In this document: in pieces, positions 10,800 to 19,662 of the stretch
How positions within the stretch are numbered: position 1 is the stretch's first letter
Layout: each line of letters begins with the position of its first letter
Assembly: GCF_024158605.1 (NCBI RefSeq)
Contig: NZ_JAMZGM010000001.1
Location: 1-64,000 of the forward strand
Direction of reading: 5' to 3'
Length of the DNA stretch: 64,000 nucleotides
Source: Sebaldella sp. S0638
GTDB taxonomy: Bacteria; Fusobacteriota; Fusobacteriia; Fusobacteriales; Leptotrichiaceae
Notes under the pieces: generated by a model
The model's database searches: none
What the model was told of the DNA's origin: nothing
The model's input: only the letters and a program-made list of their open reading frames with translations
Made by a program: the position numbers and the translations under genes

Positions 10800-12213
10800 C
10801 TTCATCCTCCAAAGATTTATTTTCCATATTAGTTATAGGATAATTTCCTGTAAAACATCCCATACAGAAATTTGTTCCTCCTAATGTCAGTTTCAAATTT
10901 TCAAGTGTAAGATAATCCAGTGAATCAGCATCTATTTTCTCTCTGATTTCCTCAAGGCTCATATTACTTCCTATAAGTTCTTTTTTTGTGGCGATATCTA
11001 TCCCAAAGTAACATTCATTTTTTACCACAGGTGAAGCTGATCTGAAATGTACCTCTTTTGCTCCGGCTTCTCTAAGCATTTTTACTATTTTTTTGGAAGT
11101 AGTTCCTCTTACAAGTGAATCATCTATTACTACTACTCTTTTTCCTTCTACTACTTTTTTTATTGCATTTAGTTTTACTTTTACTGATTTTTCCCTTAAT
11201 TCCTGACTAGGGCTGATAAAAGTTCTGCCTATATATTTATTTTTTACCAGTCCTATACCATAGGGTATTTTACTCTCTTCCGAATAACCAATTGCCGCAG
11301 GAATTCCCGAATCAGGTACACCTATTACCACATCTGCCTCTATGGGATTCTGCTTGTACAGATACTTTCCTGTCTGGTGTCTTACGCTGTAGACATCTAT
11401 ACCGTCTATTTCAGTATCTGGTCTTGCAAAGTAAATATACTCAAATGAACACGGAGCTTTGGAACTGTTTTTTTCATACATTATAGAGTCTACTCCGTCA
11501 GAATCTATTATTACTATCTCTCCCGGCTCTATATCTCTTATAAACTTAGCGTCCACTGTATCAAGAGCGCATGTTTCCGAAGCCAGTACATAAGTACCGC
11601 CGTTTATTCTCCCGAGACACAGCGGTCTGATACCGTTCGGATCCCTTACTCCTATAAGTTTATCACCAATAAGCATCACAAGTGCAAATGAACCTTTTAT
11701 TGTTCTCATTGTATTTACTATCATAGATTTTATTCCGTTTCTGGAATATCTCGAAAGCAGATTCAGTATCAGCTCAGTATCAGTAGTAGTCTGAAATACG
11801 GCACTTTCCGATTCCAGCTGTCTTCTCAGAGTAGCGGTATTTACTAAATTACCATTATGTGCAATGGCAAATTGTCCCAGCATAAAGTATCCTCCGAGAG
11901 GCTGGGCATTCATAAGTGACGAACTTCCTGTAGTAGAGTATCTTACATGCCCTATTAATGCATTACCTGTATTTTCTGTCAGATCCTTATCTGTAAAAAC
12001 TTCCGAAACCAGACCCATTCCTTTTATAGTTTCCAGATTTCCCATATTACTTACAGTAAGACCTGCACTTTCCTGGCCTCTGTGCTGAAGAGCAAATAAT
12101 CCGTAGTAGCCAAGCCCCATTATATCATCACGTACTTCTTTGGAATAAACTCCGAAAATTCCGCATTCTTCTTCCATTTTATCCATAACCAAATCATTAT
12201 CTTCCATCATCAT
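10786..12213 (-). CDS. purF: Amidophosphoribosyltransferase
   Basis: First committed step of purine synthesis, PRPP plus glutamine to phosphoribosylamine. 475 residues. A short propeptide ends before the catalytic Cys of EEECGIFGVYS (Cys17), which should be freed by self-cleavage. The N-terminal half is a glutamine amidotransferase; the PRPP site is VVIDDSLVRGTTS near 346-358. Cysteines in PCSFEYIYF, NECYFGID and FCMGCFTGNYP match the pattern of the Bacillus-type Fe-S PurF, so an oxygen-sensitive 4Fe-4S cluster is inferred. It lies 3 bases after purC. Confidence 0.96.
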   Translation of the reverse strand: MMMEDNDLVMDKMEEECGIFGVYSKEVRDDIMGLGYYGLFALQHRGQESAGLTVSNMGNLETIKGMGLVSEVFTDKDLTENTGNALIGHVRYSTTGSSSLMNAQPLGGYFMLGQFAIAHNGNLVNTATLRRQLESESAVFQTTTDTELILNLLSRYSRNGIKSMIVNTMRTIKGSFALVMLIGDKLIGVRDPNGIRPLCLGRINGGTYVLASETCALDTVDAKFIRDIEPGEIVIIDSDGVDSIMYEKNSSKAPCSFEYIYFARPDTEIDGIDVYSVRHQTGKYLYKQNPIEADVVIGVPDSGIPAAIGYSEESKIPYGIGLVKNKYIGRTFISPSQELREKSVKVKLNAIKKVVEGKRVVVIDDSLVRGTTSKKIVKMLREAGAKEVHFRSASPVVKNECYFGIDIATKKELIGSNMSLEEIREKIDADSLDYLTLENLKLTLGGTNFCMGCFTGNYPITNMENKSLEDEDADL

Positions 12214-12216
12214 AAT

Positions 12217-12924
12217 TTATGCCTCTAGTCTTTTTAAAATCTCTATATATGCCTCTTCTATACCGCCCAAATCCTGTCTGAATCTGTCCTTGTCCAGTTT
12301 CTTCCCTGTCTCCTTATCCCACAGTCTGCATGTGTCAGGTGTAATCTCATCTGCAAGAAGTATTTCTCCCTTACTGTTTTTCCCAAATTCTATTTTAAAG
12401 TCTACAAGAATTATTCCTTCTTTATCAAACAATTCCTTTAAAAAGTCATTTATTTTCAGAGTAATCTCGTATATTTTGTTCAGTTCTTCATATGTAGCAA
12501 GCCCCAGAGCCACTGCATGATGGTCATTTATAAGCGGATCGCCGTACTCATCATTTTTATAGCAGATTTCCAGTATAGTATTTTCGGGCTTTATTCCTTC
12601 TTTTACGCCGAGTCTTTTTGACATAGAACCTGTTATTATATTTCTTACTATTACTTCCAGAGGAAATATCTTTACCTTTTCACAAAGCTGGTCTCTGTCA
12701 TTCAGCTTCTCTTTAAAATGTGTTCTTATTCCTATTTCTTCAAGTCTTTTGAATAAAAGTGCAGTTATCTGATTGTTTATTATCCCTTTATCCTTTATAC
12801 TTCCTTTTTTTTCACCGTTTCCTGCTGTTGCATCATCTTTATAGTGAATTATTACATAGTTTTCATCATCTGTAGAATATATCTGCTTTGCCTTTCCTTC
12901 ATATAGAAAATCCTTTTTTTCCAT
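12217..12924 (-). CDS. purC: SAICAR synthetase
   Basis: Adds aspartate to CAIR using ATP. The start at 12924 follows AGGAGG by 6 bases; the longer frame to 12957 would include that ribosome site and overlap purE. About 235 residues, beginning [16 protein letters not shown], the family's typical opening. The motif [12 protein letters not shown] (about 98-109) and [14 protein letters not shown] near 190-203 are the classic SAICAR synthetase signatures. Confidence 0.97.
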   Translation of the reverse strand: MEKKDFLYEGKAKQIYSTDDENYVIIHYKDDATAGNGEKKGSIKDKGIINNQITALLFKRLEEIGIRTHFKEKLNDRDQLCEKVKIFPLEVIVRNIITGSMSKRLGVKEGIKPENTILEICYKNDEYGDPLINDHHAVALGLATYEELNKIYEITLKINDFLKELFDKEGIILVDFKIEFGKNSKGEILLADEITPDTCRLWDKETGKKLDKDRFRQDLGGIEEAYIEILKRLEA

Positions 12925-12946
12925 AGCGTGCCTCCTGGTTTTTATT

Positions 12947-13426
12947 TTATAAATCAACTGTTTTGTTGTTTTCTTCTATAAACTTTTCTTTCATAGTCTT
13001 TCTGTATAATATAAGCTTTTCTTTGAGTTCGGGATATTTCAGCGCAAGTATCTGTACAGCTGTCATACCGGCATTATAGGAATTATTGATTCCTACTGTT
13101 GCCACAGGAATTCCTTTTGGCATCTGTACAATTGAAAATAACGAATCAAGACCGTCCAATGCTGCTTCCAAAGGTACTCCCACCACAGGCAGAATAGTTT
13201 TTGATGCTATTACACCCGGAAGATGTGCTGCCAATCCTGCACCGGCTATTATTACTTCTGTTCCTTCCGCTTCAAGTCTTGTTAATACTTCCTCAAGTTT
13301 TTCAGGTACTCTGTGTGCAGACAGTATATGTGCCTCGAATTCTATATCAAATTCTTTCAGGCAGTTTGCTGCTCCCCTCATTTTTTCAGTATCAGATTTA
13401 CTTCCGAAAATTATTGCTGCTTTCAT
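12947..13426 (-). CDS. purE: PurE, N5-CAIR mutase or AIR carboxylase
   Basis: 159 residues. GSKSDTEKM near 8-16, SAHRVPEKL near 37-45 and [14 protein letters not shown] near 61-74 mark the PurE fold and substrate site; [12 protein letters not shown] follows. The C-terminal part resembles class I PurE (which works after PurK), but the Trp usual after GSxSD in class I is Thr here, and no purK is in the cluster. Which reaction it performs cannot be settled from this window. It sits 12 bases after purL. Confidence 0.93.
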   Translation of the reverse strand: MKAAIIFGSKSDTEKMRGAANCLKEFDIEFEAHILSAHRVPEKLEEVLTRLEAEGTEVIIAGAGLAAHLPGVIASKTILPVVGVPLEAALDGLDSLFSIVQMPKGIPVATVGINNSYNAGMTAVQILALKYPELKEKLILYRKTMKEKFIEENNKTVDL

Positions 13427-13438
13427 TTTTCCTCCTGT

Positions 13439-16400
13439 TTACTTAAAATATTTTATTCCGTTTATAAATATATTTTGCTCTTTATTGCCTTTTATATTTT
13501 TGTAAAGATTAGTCCCCATTCTTTCAGAGTGTCCCATTTTCCCAAGAATTCTTCCATTTTCCGAAATTAATCCTTCTATTGCATAATCTGAGTTATTGGG
13601 ATTATACATAGAATCCATTGTTGGATTTCCATTAAGATCCACATATTGTGTAATTACCTGTCCGTTTTTAAATAATTTTTCAGCTGTTGCACTATCTACT
13701 ATAAGTCTTCCCTCACCATGCGACATAGCTATTTTATGTATATCTCCCACACTCATTCCTGAAAGCCATGGTGATCTGTTTGAAACTATCTTTGTGGGAA
13801 CTATTTTTGAAACGTGTCTTCCTATACTGTTATATGTAAGTGTTGATGAATCTTCTTCCAGTTCTGTTATTTTCCCGTAAGGCAGAAGTCCTGATTTTAT
13901 CAGCGCCTGAAAACCGTTACATATTCCCAGTATCAGACCGTCTCTTTTCAGAAATTTTTCTATTGCCTTTGCTATTCCTTTATTTCTCAATACCGCTGCT
14001 ATAAACTTAGCTGATCCGTCAGGCTCGTCACCTGAACTGAATCCTCCCGGCAGTACCAGAATCTGCGAATTTGTAATCTGATGAATTATTCTGTTTATTG
14101 AATCTTCTATGTCACTCTGGCTCATATTATTAAATATTACGGTATTTGCAACAGCACCGTTATTTTCCAATACCCTTACAGTATCATATTCACAGTTATT
14201 CCCCGGAAACACGAGAATTCCTGCACGGGGTTTTGCGAATTTTACTTTTGCAGCTGTTCCTTCTATATATATATTATTTTTTACCGCGAATTCTTTTATA
14301 CTTTCTGTTTTCATATGAAGTTTTGAAGGGAAAATCATTTCCAGCACTGATTCCCAGTTTTCTATTAATTCAGAAAGCTCTATCGTTTCACCATTTACTC
14401 TCATTTTTTCACTGCTGATTGTTTTTCCTATTAATACTGCATTTTTATTATTAAGCTCTGTTTCTGATTCCACTATCATGGCTCCATAATTCAGCTTAAA
14501 AAATTCATCCTCTTTAATATTTATTTCGGCGCCTATTTTATTTCCAAAACACATTTTCGCTGCTGCCTCGCCAATTCCACCCTGTTTCAGAGCCATAGCA
14601 GATATTATGTTTCCTTCGAGTATATTTTTATGCACATAATTATAATTCTCTTTTATTTCCTGAATATCAGGTATAAATGTATCATCTACACTGTGTTTTA
14701 TAAGATAAATATTATTTCCCGCAGCTTTAAATTCCGAAGATATCACATGTTCGGCATTAACTGTATTTACTGCAAAAGATATCAGCGTCGGCGGTACATT
14801 CAGTTCATTAAACGTTCCGCTCATAGAATCTTTACCGCCTATTGAAGGAAGCTCAAATTCTTTCTGGGCGTAAAGCGCTCCCAATAATGCCGAGAATGGT
14901 TTTCCCCATTTCTCTTTATCTTTCCCGAGACGCTCAAAATATTCCTGAAATGTAAATCTTATTTTTTTATAATCCCCGCCTGCTGCTGCTATCTTAGATA
15001 CAGATTCTATTACTGCATAAAGTGCCCCGTGAAAAGGAGACCATTTGGAAATATCCTGATTATAGCCGTGAGCTGCCATAGAAGCAGTATTTGTAATCCC
15101 ATCCTGAACAGGGAATTTTTGTACTGATACATCGGCAGGTGTAAGCTGATATCTCCCCCCGTAAGGCATTAACACCGTAGAAGCTCCAATAGTAGAGTCA
15201 AACATCTCTGAAAGTCCTTTTTGCGAACATGTATTCAAAGTTTTTATATTATTAATAAATTTTTCCCTGAATGTTTTTCCTTCCGCTTCTCTTGCCAAAG
15301 GTATTTTTTTATCAGGTGTTTTTACCAAAACTTCTGTTTCAGCCAATGCACCGTTTGTATTTAGGAATTTTCTTGATATATCCACTATTCTCTTATTTTT
15401 CCATGTCATAACCAGTCTGTTTTTATCAGTAACCCTTGCTACTATAGTTGCTTCGAGGTTTTCCTCTTTAGCAAGTGAAATGAATTTTTCCGCATCTTTT
15501 CTTGCTACCACTACAGCCATTCTTTCCTGTGATTCTGATATAGCCAGTTCTGTCCCGTCAAGTCCTATGTACTTTACAGGTACTTTATCCAGATCTATTT
15601 CCAGTCCGTCTGCCAGTTCCCCTATTGCTACAGAAACTCCGCCTGCACCAAAGTCATTACATTTTTTTATAAGCTTTGTTACAGTTTCATTTCTAAACAG
15701 TCTTTGTATCTTTCTTTCTGTTATTGCATTTCCTTTTTGCACCTCGGCACTGCATTTTTCAAATGAATCATGTGAATGTTCCTTAGATGATCCCGTTGCT
15801 CCCCCGCAGCCGTCTCTTCCTGTTTTTCCTCCCAAAAGTATAATTACATCACTTTTCAAAGGTTTATCCCTTCTGATATTTCCTATTGACGCCGCTCCTA
15901 TTACAAGCCCTGTTTCCAGTCTTTTTGCCTTGTATCCTTCATCATACACCTCAGTTACATGAGTAGTAGTAAGTCCTATCTGATTCCCGTAAGATGAAAA
16001 ACCGTGTGCTGCACCTCTTGTTATTACTTTTTGAGGAAGTTTCCCGGAAAGAGTATCCTCTATACTTTCTCTCGGATCAGCTGAACCGCTTATTCTCATT
16101 GCCTGATATACATATGTTCTCCCAGAAAGCGGATCTCTTATTGCTCCCCCTATACATGTGGAAGCTCCTCCAAACGGCTCTATTTCCGTAGGATGATTAT
16201 GTGTCTCATTTTTAAACTGCATCAGCCATTTTTCATTTTTACCGTTAATTTCCACATCTACAAATACCGAGCAGGCATTTATCTCGTCTGATACTTCCAT
16301 ATCATCAAGATATCCTTTTTTTCTCTGCTCTTTACCAAAAATCGTTGCCATATCCATCAGAGTAATCGGTCTTTCAGCCTCTTTTTTCTCAAAAAGATAT

Positions 16401-17173
16401 CTTCTGCTTTCCATATATTTGTCAAAAGTTTCCTGAAACAGCTTTTTATATTTTCCTGTCTCAAATTTTATATCTTTTATTCTTGTCTCAAAAGTAGTAT
16501 GTCTGCAATGGTCAGACCAGTATGTATCCAAAACTTTTATCTCTGTTTCTGTCGGATCTCTTTTTTCTGTTTCTTTGAAATACTGCTGAACAAATTCAAG
16601 GTCTTCAAATGTCATTGCCAGTTCCATTTTTTTCAGAAACTTTTCCAGTTCATCCTTTTTGTAGTTTATAAATCCGTTATATATTTCTATATCTTCTTTA
16701 TTTTCTGTTTCTGTATTTTCTTCAAGTATCTCTAAGTCTTTTTCTCTCATTTCTATAGAGTTTATATAATATTTCTTTATCTTTTCTATAGTTTCACTAT
16801 TTACATTCCCGTCAAAGATAAGAAGTTTTCCGCTTTTTACGACGGCATTTCTATTTTTCTTGGAAATAAGGTTCAGACACTGAATTGCCGAATCTGCTCT
16901 TTGGTCATACTGTCCGGGCAGATATTCCACTGCGAACCATTTTTTTTCCGAAAGTTCCATTTCATCGTATACATTATCCACTGTTATTTCAGAAAAAACT
17001 ATTTTCTTTGCATTTTTTAATTCTCTTTTTTCAATGTTGAATATATCATAGATATTCACTATTCTTATATTCTTTAGATTTTTTACAGAGAGATTTTCCT
17101 GTAAATCCTCAAAAAGCTCTCTTGCCTCTACATTAAATTCTTTTTTCTTCTCTACAAATATTCTGAAATTCAT
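13439..17173 (-). CDS. purL: Phosphoribosylformylglycinamidine synthase, single chain
   Basis: Glutamine- and ATP-dependent conversion of FGAR to FGAM. The start at 17173 (MNFRIFVEKKKEF) follows GGAGAGG; the ATG at 17191 would place the ribosome site inside the gene. About 1244 residues, with the N-terminal PurS-like part, two AIR-synthetase-like halves (TLMDMATIFGKE, FKNETHNHPTEIEPFGGAST, GGRYQLTPADVS) and a C-terminal glutamine amidotransferase domain with nucleophile Cys in GICNGFQALI and the end HSERMG. It matches the clade II single-chain PurL of clostridia and fusobacteria rather than the split PurS/Q/L system. First gene of the pur operon, preceded by a guanine riboswitch and terminator. 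Confidence 0.97.
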   Translation of the reverse strand: MNFRIFVEKKKEFNVEARELFEDLQENLSVKNLKNIRIVNIYDIFNIEKRELKNAKKIVFSEITVDNVYDEMELSEKKWFAVEYLPGQYDQRADSAIQCLNLISKKNRNAVVKSGKLLIFDGNVNSETIEKIKKYYINSIEMREKDLEILEENTETENKEDIEIYNGFINYKKDELEKFLKKMELAMTFEDLEFVQQYFKETEKRDPTETEIKVLDTYWSDHCRHTTFETRIKDIKFETGKYKKLFQETFDKYMESRRYLFEKKEAERPITLMDMATIFGKEQRKKGYLDDMEVSDEINACSVFVDVEINGKNEKWLMQFKNETHNHPTEIEPFGGASTCIGGAIRDPLSGRTYVYQAMRISGSADPRESIEDTLSGKLPQKVITRGAAHGFSSYGNQIGLTTTHVTEVYDEGYKAKRLETGLVIGAASIGNIRRDKPLKSDVIILLGGKTGRDGCGGATGSSKEHSHDSFEKCSAEVQKGNAITERKIQRLFRNETVTKLIKKCNDFGAGGVSVAIGELADGLEIDLDKVPVKYIGLDGTELAISESQERMAVVVARKDAEKFISLAKEENLEATIVARVTDKNRLVMTWKNKRIVDISRKFLNTNGALAETEVLVKTPDKKIPLAREAEGKTFREKFINNIKTLNTCSQKGLSEMFDSTIGASTVLMPYGGRYQLTPADVSVQKFPVQDGITNTASMAAHGYNQDISKWSPFHGALYAVIESVSKIAAAGGDYKKIRFTFQEYFERLGKDKEKWGKPFSALLGALYAQKEFELPSIGGKDSMSGTFNELNVPPTLISFAVNTVNAEHVISSEFKAAGNNIYLIKHSVDDTFIPDIQEIKENYNYVHKNILEGNIISAMALKQGGIGEAAAKMCFGNKIGAEINIKEDEFFKLNYGAMIVESETELNNKNAVLIGKTISSEKMRVNGETIELSELIENWESVLEMIFPSKLHMKTESIKEFAVKNNIYIEGTAAKVKFAKPRAGILVFPGNNCEYDTVRVLENNGAVANTVIFNNMSQSDIEDSINRIIHQITNSQILVLPGGFSSGDEPDGSAKFIAAVLRNKGIAKAIEKFLKRDGLILGICNGFQALIKSGLLPYGKITELEEDSSTLTYNSIGRHVSKIVPTKIVSNRSPWLSGMSVGDIHKIAMSHGEGRLIVDSATAEKLFKNGQVITQYVDLNGNPTMDSMYNPNNSDYAIEGLISENGRILGKMGHSERMGTNLYKNIKGNKEQNIFINGIKYFK

Positions 17174-17208
17174 ACTTTTCCTCTCCAACATATATAATTA
17201 TAATTTAT

Positions 17209-17268
17209 AAAAAAATTCTGACACTTTACATTTACCGCATACGCATAAGCAAAAGTAAAGCATCAGAA
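17209..17268 (-). terminator. Riboswitch-controlled terminator before purL
   Basis: On the minus strand a 14-pair stem (arms at 17255-17268 and 17216-17229, two wobble pairs) is followed directly by seven T (17209-17215). It lies 22 bases after the guanine aptamer and about 35 bases before purL, the usual expression platform of a transcriptional OFF switch. Confidence 0.85.
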
Positions 17269-17290
17269 CATATTCGTGCTTTGTACTTTC

Positions 17291-17355
17291 ACTCATAGAC
17301 AGTTATTTAAGGTAACCTGTAGAAACGTCCTGCCATATTCAGGACATATATGAGT
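17291..17355 (-). ncRNA. Purine (guanine-type) riboswitch aptamer of the pur operon
   Basis: Read on the minus strand: P1 ACTCATA/TATGAGT (17349-17355 with 17291-17297), P2 GTCCTG/CAGGAC with loop AATATGG, the core GTTTCTAC, P3 loop CCTTAAA, and the 3' core GTCTATGAG. By alignment with the known xpt aptamer the specificity base (position 74) is C, which predicts guanine/hypoxanthine, and the U at 51 is kept. The 5' arm of P1 touches the fhs stop codon, so transcripts from fhs read straight into this switch. Confidence 0.9.
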
Positions 17356-19016
17356 TAAAATAATCCAGTTATTTTTCCGTCTTTATCAATATCTATTAAT
17401 TCCGCAGCTGGTTTTTTCGGCAGTCCCGGCATATCTATTATTTCTCCTGCCATTGCCACTATGAAACCTGCCCCTGCTGCTATTCTTATCTCGTTTATTT
17501 TTACCGTAAATCCGTCGGGGCGTCCCAGAAGTGCCGGGTTATCCGAAAGTGATTTTTGGGTTTTTGATATACATACAGGCAGATTGCTGTACCCTAATTT
17601 TTCCAGTTTCAATATAGTTTTTCCTGCTTTGTCGGAAAATTCCACATTTCCTGCTCCGTATATCTCTTTAGCTATTTTTGTTATTTTTTCTTTTATGCTG
17701 AGATCCAGCTCATATAACGGTCTGTATCCTTCTGTTTCTTTTTCCATTTCATTTATCAGAATATCTACCAGTTCTTTTCCGCCTTCACCGCCTTTTTCCC
17801 ATATTTCGCAAAGAGCTGTTTTTACTCCTGCTTTTTCACAGTGTTCCTTAACAAAACCGATCTCTTTATCAGTATCAGTTATAAATTTATTTATTGCTAC
17901 CACTACCGGTATTCCGTATTTCTGCATATTTTCTATATGTTTATCCAGATTTGCCATACCTTCTTTTAATGTTTCCATATTTTCCACAGTGAGGTCGCTT
18001 CCCCCGCCGTGATGTTTTAATGCTCTTATTGTTGCTACTATTACTATTGCGTTAGGATTCAGTCCTGCTTTCCTTGCTTTTATATCCAAAAACTTCTCTG
18101 CTCCGAGATCAGCTGCGAACCCTGCTTCCGTTACCACATAGTCTGATAGTTTTAATGCCATTTTTGTGGCAAGTATAGAGTTACACCCGTGAGCTATATT
18201 TGCAAAAGGCCCGCCGTGTATAAATACCGGTGTGTTCTCCAAAGTCTGCACCAGATTCGGCTTGATTGCCTCTTTCAGCAGTGCAGCTGCGGCGCCTTCT
18301 ATTTTCAGGTCTTTTACTTTCAGCGATTCACCCTTATTGCTGTACCCAAAAATTATATTTCCTATTTTCTCTTTTAAATCAGGTATAGAGCTGGAAAGAC
18401 ATAATATTGCCATTATTTCCGATGCAACAGTTATCTGAAAAGACGACTCTCTGGGTATACCGTTTGCTTTTCCTCCCATTCCGATAACTATATCCCTGAG
18501 CGCTCTGTCATTCATATCAAGTACACGTTTCCACGTAATCTGTGTTATATCTATATTTAATTCATTACCGTGTTTCAAATGATTATCTATACATGCTGAA
18601 ATCAGATTATGTGCTGCTGTAATAGCATGCAGATCACCTGTAAAATGGAGGTTTATATCTTCCATTGGTACTACCTGTGAGTGTCCCCCTCCTGTAGCTC
18701 CGCCTTTTATTCCGAAAACCGGTCCTAAAGATGGTTCTCTTAGTGCTGCTATTGAATTATACCCAAACTTGTTAAATGCCTGTGTAAGTCCTACAGATAC
18801 TGTTGATTTTCCCTCACCGGGAGGTGTAGGCGTTATTGCTGTTACCAGTACAAGCTTACCGTCTTTTTTATCCTTATACTTTTCCAGTACACTCAGCTCC
18901 ACCTTCGCTTTATATTTTCCGTACTGTTCATATTCATCTTCTGTTAAACCTATTTTTTCTGCTATTTCGTTTATTTTTACCAATTTTGCTTTTTGTGCTA
19001 TCTCTATATCTGTCAT
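17355..19016 (-). CDS. fhs: Formate-tetrahydrofolate ligase (10-formyl-THF synthetase)
   Basis: Makes 10-formyl-THF from formate, ATP and THF. 553 residues, the normal size. P-loop [11 protein letters not shown] at about 63-73, followed by [11 protein letters not shown] and [15 protein letters not shown], all standard for the family; the C-terminal part ends with [17 protein letters not shown]. The product feeds PurN and PurH of the operon that follows directly, and the gene has its own guanine-riboswitch leader. Start ATG at 19016 follows a GGAGGAATC ribosome site. Confidence 0.97.
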   Translation of the reverse strand: MTDIEIAQKAKLVKINEIAEKIGLTEDEYEQYGKYKAKVELSVLEKYKDKKDGKLVLVTAITPTPPGEGKSTVSVGLTQAFNKFGYNSIAALREPSLGPVFGIKGGATGGGHSQVVPMEDINLHFTGDLHAITAAHNLISACIDNHLKHGNELNIDITQITWKRVLDMNDRALRDIVIGMGGKANGIPRESSFQITVASEIMAILCLSSSIPDLKEKIGNIIFGYSNKGESLKVKDLKIEGAAAALLKEAIKPNLVQTLENTPVFIHGGPFANIAHGCNSILATKMALKLSDYVVTEAGFAADLGAEKFLDIKARKAGLNPNAIVIVATIRALKHHGGGSDLTVENMETLKEGMANLDKHIENMQKYGIPVVVAINKFITDTDKEIGFVKEHCEKAGVKTALCEIWEKGGEGGKELVDILINEMEKETEGYRPLYELDLSIKEKITKIAKEIYGAGNVEFSDKAGKTILKLEKLGYSNLPVCISKTQKSLSDNPALLGRPDGFTVKINEIRIAAGAGFIVAMAGEIIDMPGLPKKPAAELIDIDKDGKITGLF

Positions 19017-19060
19017 GATTCCTCCTTATTTCATTAAATTAAAAATTTTATTGTAAGTAT

Positions 19061-19100
19061 AAAAGCCTAAGTATACACTGATTAATGTGTATACTTAGGC
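19061..19100 (-). terminator. Terminator-like hairpin in the fhs leader
   Basis: Perfect 14-pair stem: GCCTAAGTATACAC on the minus strand (19087-19100) pairs with 19065-19078, followed by TTTTATACTT. It lies between the guanine aptamer and fhs and also overlaps the end of the leader ORF, whose stop codon falls in the loop. Confidence 0.75.
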
Positions 19101-19192
19101 CCTGTGGAATAACTTTTTATATTTAAGTTATTATTATTTATAAATGCTATTAAAAATCCAAGTTTTATTTTATTTTTTCTAAAATTCTTCAT
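19082..19192 (-). CDS. Leader ORF (36 residues) in the fhs riboswitch leader
   Basis: ATG at 19192 is preceded by AGGAGG (19198-19203) at 5 bases, the strongest ribosome site around. It encodes 36 residues beginning MKNFRKNKIKLGF and ending GPKYTH; a hydrophobic stretch is followed by four Asn. The stop codon TAA (19082-19084) lies in the loop of the terminator hairpin, so the last eight codons are the 5' arm of that stem. A ribosome translating it would physically block the terminator. The ribosome site is itself overlapped by a possible CCTGA/TCAGG hairpin (19224-19228 with 19201-19205). No family is recognised; it could be a regulatory leader peptide, a real small protein, or chance. Confidence 0.5.
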   Translation of the reverse strand: MKNFRKNKIKLGFLIAFINNNNLNIKSYSTGPKYTH

Positions 19193-19266
19193 TACTTCCT
19201 CCTGATAAAGTGTCCCACATAATTCAGGCAAAACAAAGTAAGAGTTAATAAAGATTAACCTTGTTA

Positions 19267-19330
19267 TTCATAGCCGGTCATTTACGGTAACCTGTAGAGA
19301 CGTCCTGCCATATTCAGAACATATATGAGA
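19267..19330 (-). ncRNA. Purine (guanine-type) riboswitch aptamer of fhs
   Basis: Minus strand: P1 TCATA/TATGA, 5' core ATATG, P2 with loop AATATGG and CAGGAC, core GTCTCTAC, P3 loop CCGTAAA with GGTTA/TGACC, 3' core GGCTATGA. Very close in sequence to the aptamer before purL. Position 74 is C and 51 is T, predicting guanine. It starts about 15 bases after the predicted transcription start. Confidence 0.88.
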
Positions 19331-19348
19331 CTTATTCAATTCACATTT

Positions 19349-19377
19349 AGTATAACAGAAAGTTTTTAGTATTTCAA
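19349..19377 (-). promoter_or_regulatory. Promoter of fhs (and probably the pur operon)
   Basis: TTGAAA (19372-19377), 17-base spacer, TATACT (19349-19354) on the minus strand, placing the transcript start just before the guanine aptamer. I find no separate promoter between fhs and the pur riboswitch. Confidence 0.75.
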
Positions 19378-19662
19378 GAGAATTAATTATTTTTATCGAT
19401 TTTTAATTAGTCCATTCGTTTTATAAATGCTTTTTCTTTTCAATATCGGATTTCATCATTTTATTTTTATTCTTATTATTACTAATATATAATTTTATTT
19501 TATATTTATAATATTAAAATTTGCATATATATTTTTTATATTAGATAATTTATAAATTGCACTATTTATTATTTTTCTTTATAAATACTATTTAGTTAAT
19601 ACATATGAAAATTTTAATAACAGTAATTATAAGTATAGAAAGCCGATTAATATAAAAATATT
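19378..19662. other. Very AT-rich intergenic stretch
   Basis: Nearly 290 bases of A/T-dominated sequence between the fhs promoter and the exporter gene. I see no ORF with a ribosome site and no strong terminator hairpin for the sulfatase operon that ends here. Confidence 0.55.
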
